Positions 52,269 to 61,489 of a stretch of 64,000 nucleotides of DNA are shown in pieces. Position numbers and translations under genes: made by a program. This DNA is from an uncultured Marinobacterium sp. Its GTDB lineage: Bacteria; Pseudomonadota; Gammaproteobacteria; Pseudomonadales; Balneatricaceae. Under the pieces are notes generated by a model. That model was not told where the DNA came from. It ran no database searches and saw only the letters and a list, made by a program, of their open reading frames with translations. The DNA is taken from contig CANMWJ010000004.1 in the NCBI GenBank assembly GCA_947501565.1, forward strand, positions 62,001 through 126,000, given 5' to 3'. Position 1 is the stretch's first letter. Each line of letters starts with the position of its first letter.

Positions 52269-53201
52269 ATGCAGGCGCTGGGATTCACGGTCATCAAAGC
52301 GGGGGCGCTCAGTCTGTTGCAGGATCGCGGTCGTTTTGGTTATCAGAACCTGGGGCTGACCAGTGGCGGTGCAATGGACGAACACGCCGCCTGCTGGGCA
52401 AATCATCTGTTAAAGAATCATCCTGATGATGCGTTGCTTGAGATCACCTTTGGCAACGTTGAGCTGGAGGCGCAGCTGCCAGGATTAGTGGCGGTGACCG
52501 GTGCCAGTTGCGGGTTTAGCATCAACGGCGAAGACAGAGAGAACTGGAGTGTACATGAGGTCTGTCCGGGCGACCGGTTGCACTTCGGCTGGATGCGCGA
52601 AGGTACACGTACATATCTGGCGGTGGTCGGTGGTTTTCAGGTGGCACCCGAGTTTAGCAGTGTCTCCACGGTTGTCAGAGAGTCGGTTGGCGGTATTGCC
52701 GGACGAGCGGTTGCTGTCGGAGATCTGCTTATGTATCCAGAGGCCGACTCGACAGATCTTCAACATGCCTCGGTGCCATTTCGTTTCAGGCCCGACTACA
52801 ACCCGTCAGCACTTCATCTTCGCGTGATCGCGGGTTATCAGTACGCAGCGTTCAGTGAAGATGAACGTGACCGCTTTTTCTCTTCGATCTATAAGGTGCG
52901 CCCTGAAAGTGACCGCATGGGGTATCGCCTTGCCGGTCCGAGTGTGGAGCCAGCGCTGAAGGGGATCTATTCGGAGGGGATCGCATTTGGCGCGGTGCAG
53001 ATTCCAGCCGATGGGCAACCAATTATCCTGATGAAAGACCGCCAGACTATCGGTGGCTATCCGAAGATCGGCACCGTTCTGCCGCTGGACCTGTTTCATC
53101 TCAGCCAGTGTCGTGCCGGCACTGAAGTGATATTTAAGTTGATTGAACTAGATGAAGCGCAACGTCTGATGCGTGATTTTTACCGCTTCTTCGGTATTTA
53201 G
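52269..53201 (+). CDS. pxpC: 5-oxoprolinase subunit C (KipA-like)
   Basis: A 310-residue biotin-independent carboxyltransferase-like subunit of 5-oxoprolinase. Visible are [50 protein letters not shown] and [27 protein letters not shown], which are typical. The ATG at 52269 gives the family-type start [20 protein letters not shown]; the longer frame from 52200 overlaps pxpB. Its stop overlaps the stop of the convergent yidD by four bases. Confidence 0.93.
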   Translation: MQALGFTVIKAGALSLLQDRGRFGYQNLGLTSGGAMDEHAACWANHLLKNHPDDALLEITFGNVELEAQLPGLVAVTGASCGFSINGEDRENWSVHEVCPGDRLHFGWMREGTRTYLAVVGGFQVAPEFSSVSTVVRESVGGIAGRAVAVGDLLMYPEADSTDLQHASVPFRFRPDYNPSALHLRVIAGYQYAAFSEDERDRFFSSIYKVRPESDRMGYRLAGPSVEPALKGIYSEGIAFGAVQIPADGQPIILMKDRQTIGGYPKIGTVLPLDLFHLSQCRAGTEVIFKLIELDEAQRLMRDFYRFFGI

Positions 53202-53491
53202 TGTTTAGAGCATTCTGTATCGGCGTCGCTGCTTTCAGCATCAGGCTGACATCCACAACGTGGCGGTACCGGATCAAGGCCGCCATCACTGTAGGGGTGG
53301 CAGCGCAGAATGCGACGAATGCCCAGATAGCCGCCTTTCAGTATGCCATGGGTTTCAACCGCTTCGATCATATAGTGAGAACAGGTGGGGTAGAAACGAC
53401 AGTTACTGCCTAACATCGGGCTGATTAGATACTGATAAGCACGTACAGGAATTAACAGAATCTGGCGCAGCCAGTAGGTCATCTTGGACAT
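53198..53491 (-). CDS. yidD: Membrane protein insertion efficiency factor YidD
   Basis: A 97-residue small protein of the YidD/Hlp family that helps YidC-mediated insertion. It has the full signature: [40 protein letters not shown], then [19 protein letters not shown]-terminal acidic tail with two Cys follows. yidD normally sits in the rnpA-yidD-yidC region, but here it is next to pxpC, so it is either a second copy or a moved gene. No ribosome site is strong; an ATG at 53482 is an alternative start. Confidence 0.92.
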   Translation of the reverse strand: MSKMTYWLRQILLIPVRAYQYLISPMLGSNCRFYPTCSHYMIEAVETHGILKGGYLGIRRILRCHPYSDGGLDPVPPRCGCQPDAESSDADTECSKH

Positions 53492-53994
53492 AATTCAGGG
53501 CAGTTTATTCAGGTGAGAGCTCATTATACCGCTAAACCTTGCCTGTGAGGTGACAGAAAAACTACCGGGCAAATTGCCCGGCATAAGGAAAGGGGAAGAC
53601 TGAAGTCACGCATAGTGCGCTTCGCTTCCGGATAAAAACGGTTTGTGATCTGCAGAATTCGGGGTATTGCGCTGAAAGCTTTCAGGTGAGACAGAACCTA
53701 AGAGACGCAAATTGCGTCTGTCCGGATGGCACCGGAAAGCATTGGATAGGTATCTGGCCTGAAAGAGCCCGATGGCAATACAGCTCGATCATCAAGAGAG
53801 TCTGTACAGGTCGGGTACTAAGGATTTTTTATTCTTATTCTTGGCGGCGCATTATAAGGATGGGATGGATTTTTGGAATTACGGTTTTTTGTACAGAGTT
53901 CTGAAACACGTCTGTAACAAGCCGCTACCTCAGAGAAATAGCGGCTTGCAGGTTGGTTTTATACTTTAGTCGTGTCGGGCGAAATCGGTACCTG
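53492..53994. other. Gene-free gap between yidD and the PhoH-like gene
   Basis: About 500 bases without an accepted gene. A perfect palindrome CCGGGCAA/TTGCCCGG lies at 53565-53581, upstream of yidD. Frames near 53686-53969 are open but have no good start and run into the hairpin at 53919-53947. Confidence 0.35.
53919..53947. terminator. Hairpin after the PIN/PhoH gene
   Basis: AAGCCGCTA and TAGCGGCTT form a nine-base stem around 11 bases. It is 48 bases beyond the stop of the minus-strand PhoH-like gene, in terminator position, but lacks a clear U run on that strand. Confidence 0.4.
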
Positions 53995-55386
53995 TTACAG
54001 GTGTTCCTCTGCGTATTCGGCCAGATCGGAACGGAAAATGCCTTCCAGATGGATATTGGCGGCACCCGGATAATCCTTGAAGCGTTCCACGATATAGGTC
54101 AGCCCTGAGGTTAGTGGCGTCAGATAGTTGGAATCGATCTGTGCAAGGTTGCCCAGGCAGATCATCTTCGAACCTTTACCACAGCGGGTGATGATGGTTT
54201 TCAGCTGTGACGGTGTCAGGTTCTGGGCTTCATCGATCAGCACGATCGCATCCTGAATACTGCGACCACGAATAAAGTTCAGCGACTTGAACTGGATGTT
54301 GGCTTTCTCAATGGCGTATTTCACACTGCTTTGAGGACGTTCATCCTGTTCGTGCATTGCTTCCAGGTTATCGTGGATCGCGCTCAGCCAAGGTGTCATC
54401 TTCTCCTCTTCGGTGCCGGGCAGGAAGCCGATATCCTCCGCCACAGGCGGTGTAGAGCGGGTGACAATGATCTTGTTAAAACGCTTCTCCTCAATCACCA
54501 TCTCGAGCGCACAGGCCAGCGCAACCAGGGTTTTACCTGAGCCCGCAGCACCGTTGAGGATCGCCAGATCGACGGTTGGATCAAGCACCGCTTGCATCGC
54601 AAACGCCTGCTGTATGTTGATCGGTTCGATGCCCCAGCAGTTCTGTTGCATCATATGACCGAAACCCAGATCCATCAGCGTCATTGTTTCATCTTCGACT
54701 GACATGACGCGTGCAGCAAAGTCCTCGGAATCGTCAAAGATGTATTCTGCCGGGTAAGTGTTGGGCAGGATGGAGCGGTCCACCTTATGGAAGGTGTATT
54801 TACCCTCCTGATAACTTTTCACATCGGCAACGTGATCCCAGAAGTTACCCTCCATCTGATAATGGCCAGCGGGCAGCAACTCGATATCGGATACCAACTG
54901 GTCGGTGCGGTAATCCTCAACCTTCTGTAATCCCGCACCCAGCGCTTTCAGACGCATGTTGATATCTTTGGTGACCAGAATGATCTCCCGGTGGGGATTG
55001 GTCGCCTGCAGATGTAAGGCACAGTTGATGATCAGGTTATCTTTATTGTGATCGTTGGGCAGAAATCCCTGGCGCATTGTCAGCTCATGGTCTGGAAAGA
55101 TGCTCAGGTTACCCAGCCTCAGGTCGACGCCGTCAGGTCCGTTCTGTTTGATCGGCACACCCTTCGTAATCTGGGAGGGGCCGGCAGCGCCGCTCAGAAT
55201 ATCGTCGATCGCCCGGATTGCATGACGCGCCTCTGAGGCAACGTTCTTTTTGCGATCTTTGATATCGTCCAGCTCTTCCAGGACGGTCATCGGAATGGTG
55301 ATGTCCTGCTCCTTGAATTCGTAGAGGCATTTCGGATCATGGAGCAGTACGTTTGTATCCAGAATGTAGAGCTTAGATGCGGTCAT
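53995..55386 (-). CDS. PIN-domain plus PhoH-like ATPase
   Basis: A 463-residue two-domain protein (YlaK type). Residues about 1-130 are a PIN nuclease domain (KLYILDTNVLLHDPKCLYEF with the first acidic residue, and further Asp/Glu). Residues about 250-450 are a PhoH P-loop ATPase, with Walker A LNGAAGSGKTLVALACALE, Walker B DAIVLIDEAQNLTPSQLK and GNLAQIDSNYLTPLTSGL. Family members are thought to act on RNA with ATP. GAAGGAATA precedes the ATG. The gene is alone; cobB is divergent after 420 bases. Confidence 0.9.
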   Translation of the reverse strand: MTASKLYILDTNVLLHDPKCLYEFKEQDITIPMTVLEELDDIKDRKKNVASEARHAIRAIDDILSGAAGPSQITKGVPIKQNGPDGVDLRLGNLSIFPDHELTMRQGFLPNDHNKDNLIINCALHLQATNPHREIILVTKDINMRLKALGAGLQKVEDYRTDQLVSDIELLPAGHYQMEGNFWDHVADVKSYQEGKYTFHKVDRSILPNTYPAEYIFDDSEDFAARVMSVEDETMTLMDLGFGHMMQQNCWGIEPINIQQAFAMQAVLDPTVDLAILNGAAGSGKTLVALACALEMVIEEKRFNKIIVTRSTPPVAEDIGFLPGTEEEKMTPWLSAIHDNLEAMHEQDERPQSSVKYAIEKANIQFKSLNFIRGRSIQDAIVLIDEAQNLTPSQLKTIITRCGKGSKMICLGNLAQIDSNYLTPLTSGLTYIVERFKDYPGAANIHLEGIFRSDLAEYAEEHL

Positions 55387-55807
55387 GGCCTATTCCTTCT
55401 GCAGCCGGGAAATCGGAAATGGATCTGTTGCTGGGACGTGGAAACTGACACAGGTGAGGTGATGCCGCAGGTGGGCTGTAGGTGTTACTGGGTAGGGGCG
55501 GTGGTTCGTTACAACAGCACTATACATCTTACTGACGTCACCTTCTGCTGAACCAGCGTGGGCGTGCGGTATCGCGCCGGGCGACGGCCGGGTGTTGATT
55601 ATCCTTGAGCGGTCATACGTTGTTATCAAACCCGCTAACTCCCTTCACGATCTACACCGTACACATCCATCATGTTGCCAGTAACCAGTTGTGTCAATTC
55701 AGAATTTTGCGGTTACCTGCATTCAAAGATAGTCTAAAGAGAGAAGCATTGCTGAAAGATTACAGCGCTATTTTTTACTCTCTCTGCTTAGCTCACAGGA
55801 GTCACCT
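55387..55807. other. Gene-free gap between the PhoH-like gene and cobB
   Basis: About 420 bases between divergent genes, with promoters expected on both sides. No gene or clear motif was recognised. One weak inverted repeat (GTAACC/GGTTAC) lies at about 55680-55715. Confidence 0.35.
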
Positions 55808-56515
55808 ATGCAGCACGGTTCGATCGTTATTCTCACTGGTGCCGGGATCTCTGCGGAATCCGGTATTCGCACCTTTCGTGCCGCAGATGGCCTCTGGGAG
55901 AACCACCGGGTGGAGGATGTGGCCACGCCCGAAGCCTTTATACGCGATCCGGAGCTTGTGCATCGTTTTTACAACGAGCGTCGTCAGACGTTGCTGTCAC
56001 CCGATATTCAGCCGAATGCTGCCCACAGCGCGTTGGCGAAGCTGGAGCAGGAGTACCCGGGCGAAGTGCTGTTGGTGACGCAGAACATCGATAACCTGCA
56101 TGAACGTGCTGGCAGCGATAACCTGATCCATATGCATGGGGAGCTGCTCAACCTGCGCTGTGTCGCCAGTGGTGAAGTGACCTACTTTGAGGGCCAGAGC
56201 TCGCCTGACGATCACTGCGAGTGCTGTAATACCAAGGGGCAGCTACGACCCGATATCGTTTGGTTTGGTGAGATGCCGATGCAGATGGATCGGATCTACG
56301 ACGCATTAGAAAATTGTGCCCTGTTCATCTCCATCGGGACTTCCGGGCATGTGTATCCGGCCGCGGGTTTTGTGCAGGTTGCCAACGCCGTAGGGGCGCA
56401 TACGGTAGAGTTGAACCTGGAGCCTTCCAAGGTGGAATCTGCGTTTGATGATCATATCTACGGTGCTGCCAGTGATGTGGTGCCCCGATTCGTCGATCAA
56501 CTGCTGCGTAGCTAA
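55808..56515 (+). CDS. cobB: NAD-dependent protein deacylase (sirtuin, CobB type)
   Basis: A 235-residue class III sirtuin that removes acyl groups from protein lysines using NAD. The Rossmann start is [17 protein letters not shown], catalytic region [11 protein letters not shown] and the catalytic His in HMHGELL. A zinc site uses LRCVASG and the later CECC. YNER in HRFYNERRQ supplies the Tyr and Arg that mark enzymes able to remove succinyl and malonyl groups, as in E. coli CobB. AGGAG lies eight bases before the ATG. It stands alone. Confidence 0.93.
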   Translation: MQHGSIVILTGAGISAESGIRTFRAADGLWENHRVEDVATPEAFIRDPELVHRFYNERRQTLLSPDIQPNAAHSALAKLEQEYPGEVLLVTQNIDNLHERAGSDNLIHMHGELLNLRCVASGEVTYFEGQSSPDDHCECCNTKGQLRPDIVWFGEMPMQMDRIYDALENCALFISIGTSGHVYPAAGFVQVANAVGAHTVELNLEPSKVESAFDDHIYGAASDVVPRFVDQLLRS

Positions 56516-56546
56516 AAAAATATTTGGGGTTTAACTGGTTGAAAAT
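56515..56546 (+). repeat. Dispersed repeat AAAAAATATT..TTTAACTGG..TGAAAAT, copy B
   Basis: Copy of the element at 46226-46258, beginning at the cobB stop codon. The right end continues into AACTGGTT/AACCGGTT, which can form a small hairpin. Confidence 0.45.
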
Positions 56547-56735
56547 TAACCGGTTTTGGCGAGGGTTGGATAATTATCCTATAGTGTCTGAGTGAACTTC
56601 ATGGATTTGTCATCGGTCTGACGTAAGACAATAAAAGATGCGTGAAGCGACACAGGCCACTGAACATGAGCAAAAAACGTGTTCCGATCAGGTGGCAAGA
56701 GTGCTGTGTCTGACTGCCCAAGGAGGTGGAATACG

Positions 56736-58124
56736 ATGATCACTGAACAATTCGTTACTACCAGCGTAACGCCGCTGGATAATCTGGATACTCTCTCTCC
56801 CTATGAGGTTGCCAAACTGCATGATGCCAGTCAGGGCGGTTTATATAAGTTATTTCGCCAGTGCAGTCTGGCGGTCCTGAATTGCGGCAGCGAACTGGAC
56901 AGCACCAAGATGGTGCTGGAGAAATACCGCAACTTCGATATCAAAATCAGCCAGAAGCACCGTGGCGTGCAGCTGGATCTGATCAACGCGCCTGCCAGCG
57001 CTTTTGTCGACGGCGAGATCATTACCGGCATACGCGAACATCTGTTTTCTGTCTTGCGCGATCTGCTCTACGTTGGCGATGAGCTGGATAAGTGCTGCAC
57101 CGGTCTGGATAACTCCGAGATGATCAGCAATATGGTGTTCCATATTCTGCGCCATGCGGAGACCATCCGGCCCCACGTCAAACCGAACCTGGTTGTGTGC
57201 TGGGGTGGCCACTCTATCAACCGTCATGAATACGAATACACCAAAAAGGTGGGTTACGAGCTGGGTCTGCGGGCATTGGATATCTGCACCGGTTGCGGAC
57301 CAGGGGCGATGAAAGGACCAATGAAGGGCGCCACCATCGCACATGCCAAACAGCGTATTGAGGATGGTCGGTATGTGGGGATCTCCGAACCCGGCATTAT
57401 CGCGGCGGAAAGTCCCAACCCGATCGTGAATGAGCTGATCATCATGCCGGATATCGAGAAACGCCTCGAAGCCTTTGTGCGACTTGGGCACGGTATTATC
57501 GTGTTCCCTGGCGGTGCGGGTACAGCGGAGGAGATTCTCTATATTCTTGGTTTGCTGCTCCACGAGCGGAACAGCAACATACCGTTCCCGCTGATCTTCA
57601 CCGGACCTGAAGGCAGCGAGGAATACTTTGAAACCGTGGACCGGTTTATCCGTGCAACATTGGGGGATGAAGCCGCCAGTCGTTACGAGATTATCATTGA
57701 CGATGCCCATGCGGTGGCGATGCAGATGCGCGAGGGGCTGGAAACAGTGACCCAGTATCGCAAGGCAACCAGCGAGTCCTTTCACTTTAACTGGCAGCTG
57801 CATATCCCGACCGAGTTCCAGGCGCCGTTCGAACCGACCCACGAGAACATGGCCCAGCTGCATCTGAATCAGGAACTCAGTAGTTTCGAGCTGGCGGCCA
57901 ATCTACGTTGTGCGCTGTCCGGCATTGTCGCAGGTAACGTAAAAGAGCCGGGCATTCGCGCGATAGAGGAGAACGGCCCGTTTGAGATCGAAGGTGAACC
58001 AGCGTTGATGAAAGAGCTGGATTGTTTGTTAACGTCTTTCGTTGAGCAGCGCCGGATGAAGATCAACTATCAGGAGTACACACCCTGTTACCGCATTAAA
58101 TCGGAGGAGGAGAGTGTGGCCTGA
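56736..58124 (+). CDS. ppnN: Nucleotide 5'-monophosphate nucleosidase PpnN (LOG family)
   Basis: A 462-residue cytosolic enzyme that hydrolyses purine and pyrimidine nucleoside monophosphates to base and ribose 5-phosphate; in E. coli it is controlled by (p)ppGpp. The LOG core motif is FPGGAGTAEEILYILGLLLH, with GCGPGAMKGPMKGATIAH before it. N- and C-terminal extensions of the YgdH type are present (TLSPYEVAKLHDASQGGLYKL; SLMKELD at the C terminus reads ALMKELDCLLTSFVEQRRMK). The ATG at 56736 follows AGGAGGTG; the longer frame adds 19 residues. A terminator follows at 58142. Confidence 0.92.
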   Translation: MITEQFVTTSVTPLDNLDTLSPYEVAKLHDASQGGLYKLFRQCSLAVLNCGSELDSTKMVLEKYRNFDIKISQKHRGVQLDLINAPASAFVDGEIITGIREHLFSVLRDLLYVGDELDKCCTGLDNSEMISNMVFHILRHAETIRPHVKPNLVVCWGGHSINRHEYEYTKKVGYELGLRALDICTGCGPGAMKGPMKGATIAHAKQRIEDGRYVGISEPGIIAAESPNPIVNELIIMPDIEKRLEAFVRLGHGIIVFPGGAGTAEEILYILGLLLHERNSNIPFPLIFTGPEGSEEYFETVDRFIRATLGDEAASRYEIIIDDAHAVAMQMREGLETVTQYRKATSESFHFNWQLHIPTEFQAPFEPTHENMAQLHLNQELSSFELAANLRCALSGIVAGNVKEPGIRAIEENGPFEIEGEPALMKELDCLLTSFVEQRRMKINYQEYTPCYRIKSEEESVA

Positions 58125-58141
58125 CACACTTTCGGTTGCTT

Positions 58142-58182
58142 AAAAAAGCGGCAGCGTGAGAGCCTCACACTGCCGCTTTTTT
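58142..58182. terminator. Bidirectional terminator between ppnN and putA
   Basis: A-run, AGCGGCAG paired with CTGCCGCT, inner stem GTGAG with CTCAC, then a T-run. It sits between two convergent stops. Confidence 0.88.
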
Positions 58183-58206
58183 GTACCTGTAATCTGAAAG
58201 GGGCGG

Positions 58207-61200
58207 CTAGCCGTTATCTTCCGCATCCATCAACAGCTGACGGTTACCGCCACAAGCGGTGCTGTTCTGGGTGATGGTTTTTTCCTGTACGAAACTCATC
58301 AGGTAGTGCGGTCCGCCTGCCTTAGGACCAGTGCCTGACAGATTCATGCCGCCAAACGGCTGGGCGCCGACAATAGCGCCGATCTGGTCGCGATTGACAT
58401 AGATATTGCCCACTTGAGCGCTCTCCACAATATCGTGGATGGTTTTGCTGTTGCGCGAGTGGATGCCCAGCGTCAGGCCATAACCGGAACGGTTGATCTC
58501 ATCCACCACCTGCGTCAGGCGCTCCGCTGGATAACGGATGATGTGCAGGATCGGGCCGAACGTCTCCCCAGTCAGCTGATCCATCGTATGCAGCCGGATG
58601 ATGGTGGGCGGCACAAAGTAACCGGGATTGTGGCGATCACTGAGTGGCAGTTCATACAGCAATCGATTCTCTGCCCGTGCTTCCTCAATATGGTTGTGCA
58701 GCTCATGCATCGCCTGACGGTCGATGATTGGGCCGACGTCGGTGTCGAAGCGGCAGGGGTTACCCACTTTGAGTTCCCGAGTGGCGCCGATCAGTTTTTC
58801 CAGCACCGTATCCGCAATCTCCTCCTGCAGATAAAGCACTCTCAATGCAGAGCAGCGTTGTCCGGCACTGGCAAAGGCCGAACGGATCACGTCTTTTACC
58901 ACCTGCTCTGGTAGCGCTGTGCTGTCAGCTATCATCGCATTCAGGCCGCCCGTTTCGGCGATAAAGGTCGGTAATGGCGCGCCCAGACGTTGTGCCAGTG
59001 TAGTGTTGAGCACGGATGCCGTCGCGCTGGAGCCGGTGAAAACCACTCCGGCTAGACGGTAATCTTTCAGCAGCAACTCACTCTGTTCGGAACCCTGGTA
59101 CGGTAAAAGCTGCAGGATACCGTCGGGAATTCCCGCCTGCAGCCAGAGTTCGGTTGCCCGAGCGGCGATCAGTGACGTCTTGCTCGAAGGTTTGGCCAGC
59201 ACGGCGTTACCACATACCAGCGCCGCGGCGATCTGCCCGGTGAAGATCGCCAGTGGGAAGTTCCACGGGCTGACGCAGAGGAACAGCCCACGCCCTTTCA
59301 GCTGTAACTCGTTGCTTTCTCCGGTCACAGATATAAGGGACCTGGGTTGCAGGGTTCTGTCGGCCTGTTCCGCATAGTAGTGGCAGAAATCGACTGCTTC
59401 GCGGATCTCGTCGATGGCGTCGCGCAGCGTTTTCCCAGCCTCTGCCATACAAAGGTGGATCAGCTCCACTTTGTTGGCTTCCAGCAATGTCGCGTACGTG
59501 CGCAGAATCCCCGAGCGGGTCTGGAGCTGGCTATCGCGCCAGTTAGGCCATGCTGCACAGGCATCAGAGATCGCGGTTTTAATCTGATTGGCGGAGCAGC
59601 AATCGAGCAAGCCAAGCTGGTGGTCGATATCCTGCGGACTGAAGACCGGCAGGGTTTCGATGCCATGTTGTTTGTGCCCAGAGATAATCGGCGTCGCGTG
59701 CCATTGATGGTTTTTAAACTGATCCAGCTGCTGGCGCAGCTCCAGCAGGTCCTCTGTGGAGCCGTAGTTAAAGCCCTCCGCATTTTTGCGTTCACGCGCA
59801 TAGATGTCCGAAGGAAGTGGAATACGCGGATTACGCAGTGCGCTGGTCTGGTGCAGACGCTCCAGTGGGCTTTTCAGCAGCGAGCTGATGGGGATGCTGC
59901 GGTTGTTGGCCTTGAATACAAAGGAGCTGTTTGCTCCGTTCTCCAGCAGGCGTCTTACCAGGTAGGGCAGCAGGTCCTGATGGGCGCCAATCGGGGCGTA
60001 GATACGACAAGGCGTGTTCTGCTCTTCGCTGATCTGGCGGTATAGGGCGCCACCCATACCGTGCAGGCGCTGGAACTGTAGCGGTTTGTCACTCTGTATC
60101 TGAGAGAGTTGCGCAGCAGTCAGGGCGTTGTGGGTGGCGAACTCGGGCACCAGTGTTCGGCACTGATCCGAGAGCAGGAAGCGGGCGCAGACCAGATAGG
60201 CAATATCGGTGTTGGCCTTAAGGGTGTAGACCGGGTAATCCTCCAGGCCCAGTTGTTGTGCCTGTTTGATCTCCGCATCCCAATAAGCGCCTTTCACCAA
60301 GCGCACCGGGATCGGTGTATCCAGCTCCCGACCCAGATGTTCCAGCCAACCCAGTGTCGGCAGCGCGCGTTTGCCGTACGCCTGCACGGCCAGGCCCAGT
60401 TTACCCCAGCCCTGCAGCAGATCGGTTCGGATCAGCTCTTTGAAAAGCGATAGGGTGAGTTCAAGGCGGTCGGCTTCCTCTGCATCCAGCGTAATACCGA
60501 TATCTGCGGTGCGGGCAGCCACAATCAGTTGCAGCAGCCGGTCTGCCAGCTCCTTAAAAACCCGGCGATTCTTCAGGTTTTCAAAACGTGGATGCAGTGC
60601 GGAGAGTTTGATTGAGATGGTGGTGTCAGCGGCGTCACGGTCCCGCCCTACGGTTTCTATTGCTTCAAGATAGGCGTGGAAATAGTGCTCCACATCGGCC
60701 TGGCTGACGGCTGCTTCGCCCAGCATGTCGAAGGAGAAGTGGCAGCGTGCCGGATCGTAATCTTTGCGTTGGTCACAGGCCTGCTGCACCGTTTCGGCAA
60801 AAACAAAGTTTTCACCCAGGGAGCGCATGATCAGTTTCATGGCGCTAAGCAATGCCGGGCGGCCGATGCGTCGACGCACGGCGCTGTAGAGGCTCGACGG
60901 ATTACTGTCGTTGGTGACCAGTTTTTGGCCCAGTGCGATACCCCAGATGGAGGTGTTGAGCAGGGTGCTTTCGTTGCTACCCAGCGCTTTCTCCCAGTCG
61001 GCGGCGTCCAGTTTGTCTTCGACCAGCGCATAGGCGGTTTCCGCATCGGGAATGCGCAGCAGCGCTTCGGCCATCGACATCAGCGCCAACCCCTCGTCGG
61101 AGTTCAGGCTGAACTGGCTGAGCAGGGCATTCAGATCGAACTTACTGGTACTGTTTTCGCGGATCTCAGTCAGCCATCGGCCGGCGAGTTCTGCAGCGCT

Positions 61201-61341
61201 GTTGGTTTCGGGGACCAGCTTTTCCAACTCGGCCACCATAAGCTTTTCATCGGCCGTGTAATGGGAACAGAGTTCATGCCAGAGGGTTTGCAGATCTTCC
61301 TGATGAAACTCGGGGCTGAAGTAGTGAAAGAGAGGACGCAT
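58207..61341 (-). CDS. putA: Bifunctional proline dehydrogenase / P5C dehydrogenase PutA (type A)
   Basis: A 1044-residue enzyme that oxidises proline to glutamate. It has an N-terminal arm, then the FAD proline dehydrogenase barrel (about 150-460) with RLVKGAYWDAEIKQAQ and VYTLKANTDIAYL, then an aldehyde dehydrogenase domain with AETGGLNAMIADSTA and the catalytic Cys in SAGQRCSALRVLYLQ, and GETFGPILHIIRY. It lacks the N-terminal ribbon-helix-helix that makes E. coli PutA a repressor, and also the extra C-terminal domain, so it is a minimal type A PutA that cannot bind DNA. No proline transporter or regulator adjoins it. No strong ribosome site precedes the ATG. Confidence 0.95.
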   Translation of the reverse strand: MRPLFHYFSPEFHQEDLQTLWHELCSHYTADEKLMVAELEKLVPETNSAAELAGRWLTEIRENSTSKFDLNALLSQFSLNSDEGLALMSMAEALLRIPDAETAYALVEDKLDAADWEKALGSNESTLLNTSIWGIALGQKLVTNDSNPSSLYSAVRRRIGRPALLSAMKLIMRSLGENFVFAETVQQACDQRKDYDPARCHFSFDMLGEAAVSQADVEHYFHAYLEAIETVGRDRDAADTTISIKLSALHPRFENLKNRRVFKELADRLLQLIVAARTADIGITLDAEEADRLELTLSLFKELIRTDLLQGWGKLGLAVQAYGKRALPTLGWLEHLGRELDTPIPVRLVKGAYWDAEIKQAQQLGLEDYPVYTLKANTDIAYLVCARFLLSDQCRTLVPEFATHNALTAAQLSQIQSDKPLQFQRLHGMGGALYRQISEEQNTPCRIYAPIGAHQDLLPYLVRRLLENGANSSFVFKANNRSIPISSLLKSPLERLHQTSALRNPRIPLPSDIYARERKNAEGFNYGSTEDLLELRQQLDQFKNHQWHATPIISGHKQHGIETLPVFSPQDIDHQLGLLDCCSANQIKTAISDACAAWPNWRDSQLQTRSGILRTYATLLEANKVELIHLCMAEAGKTLRDAIDEIREAVDFCHYYAEQADRTLQPRSLISVTGESNELQLKGRGLFLCVSPWNFPLAIFTGQIAAALVCGNAVLAKPSSKTSLIAARATELWLQAGIPDGILQLLPYQGSEQSELLLKDYRLAGVVFTGSSATASVLNTTLAQRLGAPLPTFIAETGGLNAMIADSTALPEQVVKDVIRSAFASAGQRCSALRVLYLQEEIADTVLEKLIGATRELKVGNPCRFDTDVGPIIDRQAMHELHNHIEEARAENRLLYELPLSDRHNPGYFVPPTIIRLHTMDQLTGETFGPILHIIRYPAERLTQVVDEINRSGYGLTLGIHSRNSKTIHDIVESAQVGNIYVNRDQIGAIVGAQPFGGMNLSGTGPKAGGPHYLMSFVQEKTITQNSTACGGNRQLLMDAEDNG

Positions 61342-61422
61342 AGCTCACTGCCTGTATAGCCTTACGGGTATCCGGTCAGTGTAGTCTATCTATAACGCGC
61401 ATGCCCAGAGGATAAGGCGGAC

Positions 61423-61451
61423 AAAAAAGGGAGCCCATAGGGCTCCCTTTT
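61423..61451. terminator. Terminator of the thiolase gene
   Basis: GGGAGCCC and GGGCTCCC form a perfect stem around ATA, with A and T runs on both sides. It lies 39 bases after the stop of the minus-strand thiolase gene. Confidence 0.88.
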
Positions 61452-61489
61452 ATAAGTGAACTAATTATGTGTGAACCAGATGGTGTGGC

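Noticed and set aside
53772-53969. Possible 65-residue protein before the PhoH-like gene's end
   Set aside because: It runs through a stem-loop in terminator position, has only a weak ribosome site and shows no recognisable feature.
58207-61341. PutA as a truncated or broken gene because it is shorter than the E. coli protein
   Set aside because: Both catalytic domains are complete; short type A PutA proteins without the DNA-binding domain are common.
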